From Leptospira wolbachii serovar Codice str. CDC (GTDB lineage: Bacteria > Spirochaetota > Leptospiria > Leptospirales > Leptospiraceae): 64,000 bases of DNA. The notes beneath the pieces are model-generated. The model ran no database searches, was not told the DNA's origin, and saw only the letters and a list, made by a program, of their open reading frames with translations. A program made the translations under genes and the position numbers. Position 1 is the first letter of the stretch; the number at the start of each line of letters is the position of its first letter. Below are positions 59,041 through 64,000 of the stretch, piece after piece. The DNA is taken from positions 2,501-66,500 of the forward strand of contig NZ_AOGZ02000001.1 of the NCBI RefSeq assembly GCF_000332515.2. The letters run 5' to 3'.

Positions 59041-60945
59041 ATGGCAAGGAATGAAAAAGAAGAATCCATTCATATTGGACTTCGAGAGACAATTACCCTA
59101 ATACTACCTTACTTTCAGAAAAAACTTTGGGGCCAAATCAAAGCCGTCATCTGGATTGTCTTATACCTTGCACTCTTTCAATTATTTGTCCTGCGAATTC
59201 CTATCAAAGAAGCAGGACTCATTACCTTTGGAATTTCTGCCGTTGTCCTTGGGCTTACCTTTTTTTTGGAAGGATTACTTTTGGGACTTATGCCTTTGGG
59301 TGAAGCACTAGGGCTTCGATTGCCTCAAAAGTTGGGCCTCTTTAGTATCATTGTGTTTTCCGTTCTCATGGGGGTAGGTGCCACATTGGCCGAACCTGCC
59401 ATTTCCATACTGAAAGCCTGCGGTAGCAAAGTGGCACCTTGGGACGCGCCTCTACTTTACTTTTTACTCAATGAAGGTTCCCACTTTCTTTATCTATCGA
59501 TAGCCATCGGAGTCGGAGTCTCTGTGGTTTTTGGGATGTTACGATTTTTGTTTGGATTTTCTCTGATGAGAATTCTTGTTCCTACCATATTTATATTGTT
59601 AGGTGTGAGTATATATGCATACTTCGATGAGAACTTAAAATTCATTTCTGGTCTTGCTTGGGATTCAGGAGCTGTGACAACAGGACCCGTAACCGTACCA
59701 CTTGTTGTGGCTTTAGGGATTGGGATCTCCAAAGTAGCTGAAAAAAATGAACAAAGTAGTGCTTATGGAGTTGTGACACTAGCTTCCCTATTTCCAATCC
59801 TTTCTGTATTTCTTGTGGGAATGTACTTTTCGGAAAAACTGCCAAAACCCATGCCGGAAGAGATTTTTTTCAAACAAGGAATTACATCGGAGCAAGCAAA
59901 ACTCTTGCTTGGTGATTCTCACGGAGTTCCTCTCAGGAAAAAAACATCCTTAACACTCACTTCCAATCCAAAAGAATTTTATCAAAAGGCAAAAGACAAT
60001 ATTGTCGATGCTTTACAGATGGCGATGCGCGCCATCCTTCCCATTTCCATTTTCCTGCTTCTGTTTTTGACTTTTATTATCAGAGAAAAAATTCCTTATC
60101 CGGAAGAGGTTTTTTTAGGAATAGGTTTTTCTGTTATTGGTCTTACTATCTTTAACTTTGGAATTATTTTTGGATTGAACAAACTAGGAGACCAAGTCGG
60201 TGGAAAACTTCCCTCTACCTTTCGTTCCATTGAACTTGTAGACTCCACAAAATTCATTCCTAACTTCAATCCCAAGTCTGTGTTAAAAGCAGTGAATGAA
60301 GAAGGAAAAGAAGAAAAATTCTTTTATCTTAAAGAACGTAAATCCTATACAGGAATTCCCTACCACGAAGAAAACTGGAACCAAAAAAGTAAAATATATG
60401 AATATGTTCCTATCCATGGACCCATCTTTGGGAAGGAAGACAATTTACTTGGTTACTTAGTTGTTTTAGTTTTTGCTTTCTTTCTAGGATATAGCGCTAC
60501 TCTCGCAGAACCAGCATTATCTGCTCTTGGGAATGCGGTTGAAGAAACAACAGTTGGAACCTTTCGCAAATCCCTCTTGATCCAATCTGTTGCTATTGGA
60601 GTGGGTTTAGGTACACTTCTAGGAATGTTAAAGATTTTACTTGAGATCCCACTGGTTTGGATTATTGTCCCAGTCTATCTCTTCCTACTTATCTTAAATA
60701 CATTCAGCAAATCCGAGTTTATTGATATTGCTTGGGATAGTGCAGGAGTGACAACAGGCCCCATAACCGTTCCCCTCATCATCGCGATGGGGCTTGGGAT
60801 CGGCAACCAGATGGGAACTGTGGATGGGTTTGGCGTTCTTGCGGCAGCCTCCGCCTTCCCTATTTTATCCGTTCTTCTGATGGGGATGATTGTAGAAAAA
60901 TCCCGCAAACTCTCGTTACGTGATTCGGAACTAAAAGAGAAATAA
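59041..60945 (+). CDS. Tandem DUF1538 membrane transporter
   Basis: 634 aa, containing two DUF1538 units in one chain. Each has the pair GATLAEPAI / SATLAEPAL and WDSGAVTTGPVTVPL / WDSAGVTTGPITVPL, at about 110-235 and 480-600, with about twelve membrane segments in total. A soluble loop (about 395-470) lies between the units. DUF1538 proteins have been described as two-subunit cation/proton antiporters (UmpAB); a fused chain is compatible with that, but transport here is inference. The adjacent PII-like gene starts 1 bp after the stop. Confidence 0.85.
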   Translation: MARNEKEESIHIGLRETITLILPYFQKKLWGQIKAVIWIVLYLALFQLFVLRIPIKEAGLITFGISAVVLGLTFFLEGLLLGLMPLGEALGLRLPQKLGLFSIIVFSVLMGVGATLAEPAISILKACGSKVAPWDAPLLYFLLNEGSHFLYLSIAIGVGVSVVFGMLRFLFGFSLMRILVPTIFILLGVSIYAYFDENLKFISGLAWDSGAVTTGPVTVPLVVALGIGISKVAEKNEQSSAYGVVTLASLFPILSVFLVGMYFSEKLPKPMPEEIFFKQGITSEQAKLLLGDSHGVPLRKKTSLTLTSNPKEFYQKAKDNIVDALQMAMRAILPISIFLLLFLTFIIREKIPYPEEVFLGIGFSVIGLTIFNFGIIFGLNKLGDQVGGKLPSTFRSIELVDSTKFIPNFNPKSVLKAVNEEGKEEKFFYLKERKSYTGIPYHEENWNQKSKIYEYVPIHGPIFGKEDNLLGYLVVLVFAFFLGYSATLAEPALSALGNAVEETTVGTFRKSLLIQSVAIGVGLGTLLGMLKILLEIPLVWIIVPVYLFLLILNTFSKSEFIDIAWDSAGVTTGPITVPLIIAMGLGIGNQMGTVDGFGVLAAASAFPILSVLLMGMIVEKSRKLSLRDSELKEK

Positions 60946-60946
60946 A

Positions 60947-62071
60947 ATGAATTCAAAACGAAAAGCCATAAGAATCACTGCGATCGTTCACAGAGACCTA
61001 ACAGATCTCGTTATCTCTGCTTTAAAAAGAAATAAAATTCATTATTTTTATATGGAACCAGGAAGATATCCAGTCCTTGCCAAACGAGGTTGGTTGTTAT
61101 TCGACTTTTACCAAAACCATTCCATTATTGATACACCTGTTACCATTTTTGAAGTCGCTTGCGAACCAATAGCAGAAAACTTTTTACTCACACTGTTTCG
61201 TGATGCAGCGGAATTAAATGTTCCGGGACATGGAAGTGTGTATTCAGAGACAATTGATTTACACAGTTCTGTTCCTACCGACTATATTTTTACAATAGAA
61301 GAAAAAAACAAAGCCATTGGATTTTCAGGGCTCACTGGAGTTTTTTGTATCCTTCCGCGCGGATCAGCAGAACCCATCGCTCGTTTGATTTTACAAAACG
61401 GAGTTGCCGTTCCTACCATTAGTTATGGAACCGGGACAGGTTTACGCGACCAATTAGGGCTCTTACGAATCACCATTCCCAAAGAAAAAGAAATCTTAAA
61501 AATTGTTGTCCATTCGTCTGACGCAGAACATGCGATGGACTTTATCATTGAGGTAGGCAGACTAGATCTACCAGGTAGAGGATTTATTTTTGAATTTCCC
61601 ATAGGCCGTGGATTGCTGAATACCAAGGTTAGCTTAGAAGGACCAAAACAAGCTGCCAGTATGGATCAAATCATCTCCGCATTGGACCAGTTATATGGGA
61701 ACATGGATTGGAGAAAAAAATCCAACCAATTTAGGCAATCCACTCGCCAGAGGAACTATTTCGAAGGCGTTAATGTTGTTCTGAATTGCAAAGAAGAATC
61801 GATCGAATCTGCACTTGTTAGTTTACGAAAAGTTGGGGTTTCTAGTTCTACAATATCTTTAAACAAACTAATGCATTCACAAAGTGAACTGAATGCATTT
61901 ACACCAGCAAGAGAGGTGGCGAACCTTCTTATTCCTAAAAAAAATCTTCCAGAAGTTATCTCTGTATTAGAAGGAATTGGTTTTTTTGGGGAAGAAACGG
62001 AAGGGATTGCTTACACAATGGAAATTCCAAGAGCGTTTTCTTACCAATCGAAACTGACTAAGAAAAAATAA
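60947..62071 (+). CDS. PII-like signalling protein with three related domains
   Basis: 374 aa, cytoplasmic. Three ferredoxin-like units. The middle one (about 120-225) is the clearest PII (GlnB/GlnK-like) domain: GVFCILPRGSAEPIARLILQ, SYGTGTGLRDQLGLL, IPKEKEILKIVV and DLPGRGFIFEFPIGRG. The first (about 5-95) and third (about 270-365) are divergent. It is coupled to the DUF1538 transporter, a pairing in which PII-like proteins are likely to gate or sense transport. The T-loop Tyr of GlnB is not evident, so uridylylation is not predicted. Confidence 0.8.
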   Translation: MNSKRKAIRITAIVHRDLTDLVISALKRNKIHYFYMEPGRYPVLAKRGWLLFDFYQNHSIIDTPVTIFEVACEPIAENFLLTLFRDAAELNVPGHGSVYSETIDLHSSVPTDYIFTIEEKNKAIGFSGLTGVFCILPRGSAEPIARLILQNGVAVPTISYGTGTGLRDQLGLLRITIPKEKEILKIVVHSSDAEHAMDFIIEVGRLDLPGRGFIFEFPIGRGLLNTKVSLEGPKQAASMDQIISALDQLYGNMDWRKKSNQFRQSTRQRNYFEGVNVVLNCKEESIESALVSLRKVGVSSSTISLNKLMHSQSELNAFTPAREVANLLIPKKNLPEVISVLEGIGFFGEETEGIAYTMEIPRAFSYQSKLTKKK

Positions 62072-62073
62072 AA

Positions 62074-62143
62074 ATCCCCTCAAAAGCGGCCTTACATCCG
62101 ATCGGAGGGGATAAGTCGATAACGATGAATCGCATTGTTATCG
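62074..62143 (+). terminator. Double hairpin terminator of the DUF1538-PII unit
   Basis: First stem ATCCCCTC (62074-62081) with GAGGGGAT (62105-62112). Second, stronger stem CGATAACGATG (62117-62127) with CATTGTTATCG (62133-62143), one G-U pair and the loop AATCG, followed by TTTATTT. It ends the plus-strand block before the convergent fabG. Confidence 0.7.
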
Positions 62144-62199
62144 TTTATTTATAAGTTTGTCATTACTAATTGCCTAGTAATGAATTCTATTTTTAAATC

Positions 62200-62961
62200 T
62201 TAGTGACCGCCACCTGGTAAAAATCCACCACCATTAATATCTAAGATATGTCCAGTGATGAAGGAAGATGCGTCAGATGCTAAGAATGCAATTCCGTTTG
62301 CGATGTCTTCAGGAAGACCTGCTCGTTTGAGTGGAATTGCTTGGACCATACCATGTCTGATATTTTCAGGGATTGCTTCTGTCATTTCAGTAGCGATAAA
62401 ACCCGGAGCGATCGCATTACAACGAACTTTTCTAGAAGCCATCTCAAGAGCCACAGCCTTTGTAAAACCAATCACACCAGCTTTGGATGCAGAGTAATTT
62501 GTTTGTCCAATGTTTCCGTTTTCACCAGAGATAGAGGAAAGATTGATGATCGATCCACCGTTTTCTTGTTTCATCATCACTTTGATGGCTGCTTGTGTAC
62601 AAAGGTAAGTTCCAGTAAGGTTTACTGCAATCACAGCATCCCACTGCTCTTTTTTCATTCTCATAAGGAGAGTATCACGAGTGATTCCTGCGTTGTTCAC
62701 TAGGATGTCGACAGTTCCGAATTCTTTTTTCGCAGAATCAATTAGTTTTTGTGCATCTTCTTCAACAGAAACATTCGCCACTACGGCAATTGCTTTATAA
62801 CCTTTGGATTTTAATTCTTCCGCAGTAGCATTGGTTGCCTCTGGGTTCATATCCGCTACAACGATGTTGGCTCCAAGAGAAGCAAGTTTCAAACAAGTTG
62901 CTTTTCCAATTCCTCTCGCTCCACCTGTTACGATGGCTGTTTTTCCTGATAAACTAATCAT
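62200..62961 (-). CDS. fabG: 3-oxoacyl-ACP reductase FabG
   Basis: 253 aa short-chain dehydrogenase. NADP site GGARGIGK, NNAGITRD, catalytic Ser143, Tyr156 and Lys160 (NLSSISG, YSASK), and NAIAPGFIATEMTE. Reduces 3-oxoacyl-ACP in fatty acid elongation. Located after plsX on the minus strand with a 75-bp gap; the usual partner acpP is 5 kb away beyond the plus-strand block. Other short-chain reductases are excluded only by context and motif quality. Confidence 0.9.
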   Translation of the reverse strand: MISLSGKTAIVTGGARGIGKATCLKLASLGANIVVADMNPEATNATAEELKSKGYKAIAVVANVSVEEDAQKLIDSAKKEFGTVDILVNNAGITRDTLLMRMKKEQWDAVIAVNLTGTYLCTQAAIKVMMKQENGGSIINLSSISGENGNIGQTNYSASKAGVIGFTKAVALEMASRKVRCNAIAPGFIATEMTEAIPENIRHGMVQAIPLKRAGLPEDIANGIAFLASDASSFITGHILDINGGGFLPGGGH

Positions 62962-63036
62962 TTGGTTTTTCCTCTTCTTTCCTAATTCCTAAAATATTTT
63001 CTAAATGAAATGAATCTAAATGAATCCTTTTTATTT

Positions 63037-64000
63037 TTAAACCGAATCACTCAAAAGAGTTTTATATTCGCTAAGCCTTGTTCGAATCCGATCGTTGATC
63101 CCGTGTTTGGCGCACTCGGCAATCACGCGAACAGCATTTTTCACTGCCAAAGCATTTGAAGAACCATGCCCAATCATACAAATCCCTTCTACACCAAGAA
63201 GAAGGGCGCCGCCATATTCCGCATAGTCTAACCGTTTTTTTACAGCCGTAAAGGTTGATTTTAAAAGTAAAGCACCGGTTTTCGCAAGGCTTGAATGTCT
63301 AATAGAATTCTTTAAAACATTGAATATAGATTTGGCAAGTCCTTCTGTTGCTTTAAGAACAATGTTCCCAATAAAACCATCGCAAACAACAACGTCCACT
63401 TCTCGCCCGCCACCATAAAGATCGCGGCCTTCTACGTTTCCTACAAAGTTAAACGGGATTTTTTTTAAGAGATCAAAGGTTTTAATAGAAACTGTATTTC
63501 CCTTTTTGTCTTCTTCCCCATTGGAGAGGATTCCGACTTTCGGATTTTGGATTCCAAAAAGTTCACGGGCATAAATTTCACCCATGACTGCAAACTGAGC
63601 TAAGTATTCAGGTTTACAATCAACATTGGCACCGGCATCTAACAAAAGGACAGGTGGTCCTTCCTCTCGTGGAATGTGGGCAGCAATGGGGGGGCGCAGA
63701 ACGCCAGGTAGGCGACCGAGATGTAACAATGCGGCGGCCATAGTAGCACCTGTGTTTCCCGGAGAAAACACACCGATACATTCTTTATCTGCTACTAAAC
63801 GAACTGCTTTGACTACGGAAGAATCCTCCATAGCGCGGACTGCTATTGAAGGAGAATCATTCATACCGATAATCTCAGTAGAATGAATGACACGGATTTT
63901 TTCTGTGTCATAATCAAATTTTAACAGGATATCAAGTAACTCTTGTTCGTCGCCGACGAGAGAAACCGACAGTCCGAATTCTCGTACTGCCAGAACCGCG
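63037..64000 (-). CDS. plsX: Phosphate acyltransferase PlsX (5' end outside window)
   Basis: C-terminal 320 residues of PlsX; the frame stays open to the window edge, continuing upstream of the internal Met at 63864 with [18 protein letters not shown] and [16 protein letters not shown], the usual family sequence. Further motifs: [58 protein letters not shown]. Makes acyl-phosphate from acyl-ACP for phospholipid synthesis. Confidence 0.95.
   Translation of the reverse strand, partial: AVLAVREFGLSVSLVGDEQELLDILLKFDYDTEKIRVIHSTEIIGMNDSPSIAVRAMEDSSVVKAVRLVADKECIGVFSPGNTGATMAAALLHLGRLPGVLRPPIAAHIPREEGPPVLLLDAGANVDCKPEYLAQFAVMGEIYARELFGIQNPKVGILSNGEEDKKGNTVSIKTFDLLKKIPFNFVGNVEGRDLYGGGREVDVVVCDGFIGNIVLKATEGLAKSIFNVLKNSIRHSSLAKTGALLLKSTFTAVKKRLDYAEYGGALLLGVEGICMIGHGSSNALAVKNAVRVIAECAKHGINDRIRTRLSEYKTLLSDSV

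Overview
The window looks like chromosomal DNA of a spirochaete of the genus Leptospira, probably a saprophytic-type species; the species cannot be fixed from this sequence alone. Supporting signs are a 23S rRNA gene with no 16S gene beside it, a fliY-fliO-fliP-fliQ-fliR-flhB-flhA export operon with a CheC-like FliY, many lipoproteins with relaxed spirochaetal lipoboxes, lpxD, and an unfused clpC. Coding density is high, base composition is moderately AT-rich, and most genes lie in long minus-strand operons. No phage, IS element, tRNA or CRISPR array was seen.

Layout. 1-590: 5' part of a 23S rRNA gene (minus), then about 1.1 kb of non-coding DNA. 1.7-6.6 kb: surface or lipoprotein genes (one broken at a C8 run), an alpha/beta hydrolase and Dps. 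6.8-11.6 kb: hydrolase, SH3-type protein, aspartate aminotransferase, XPB-like helicase. 11.9-20.0 kb: dihydrouridine synthase and the flagellar export operon. 20.1-22.7 kb: a DUF971 protein and a single ORF joining an AGCS (Na+/alanine symporter-type) permease to phosphatidylserine decarboxylase. 22.7-25.8 kb: small proteins, lpxD and an OmpA-like protein. 25.8-32.6 kb: glycosyltransferases (one broken by a 40-bp tandem duplication) interleaved with redox genes. 28.4-38.9 kb: an accessory block of periplasmic rhodaneses, two pentaheme c-type cytochromes, a DUF4395 membrane protein, an outer-membrane barrel and an XRE-cupin regulator, bounded by a MetZ-type sulfhydrylase. 40-50.8 kb: an efflux/Lol-type ABC module, then a long operon lolC/E-lolD-(McsA/McsB-like fusion)-clpC-membrane protein-TPR-mtaB. 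50.8-57 kb: two membrane-protein genes (plus strand), then MORN protein, MscS, aroB, Nudix, rnc and acpP (minus). 57.4-62.1 kb: a plus-strand block (third rhodanese lipoprotein, tandem DUF1538 transporter, triple PII-like protein) between acpP and fabG-plsX.

How the genes work together. The strongest candidate for an undescribed system is the 28.4-38.9 kb block. Signal-anchored or lipoprotein rhodaneses are paired twice with homologous five-heme cytochromes, next to DUF4395, an XRE-cupin regulator with a two-copy 21-bp direct repeat downstream of it, and a sulfur-amino-acid enzyme. This suggests envelope sulfane-sulfur handling coupled to electron transfer; the substrate is unknown. Other notable items are the shortened McsA-McsB-like fusion directly upstream of clpC (possible arginine-phosphorylation control of Clp proteolysis), the permease-PSD fusion, and the DUF1538/PII pair.
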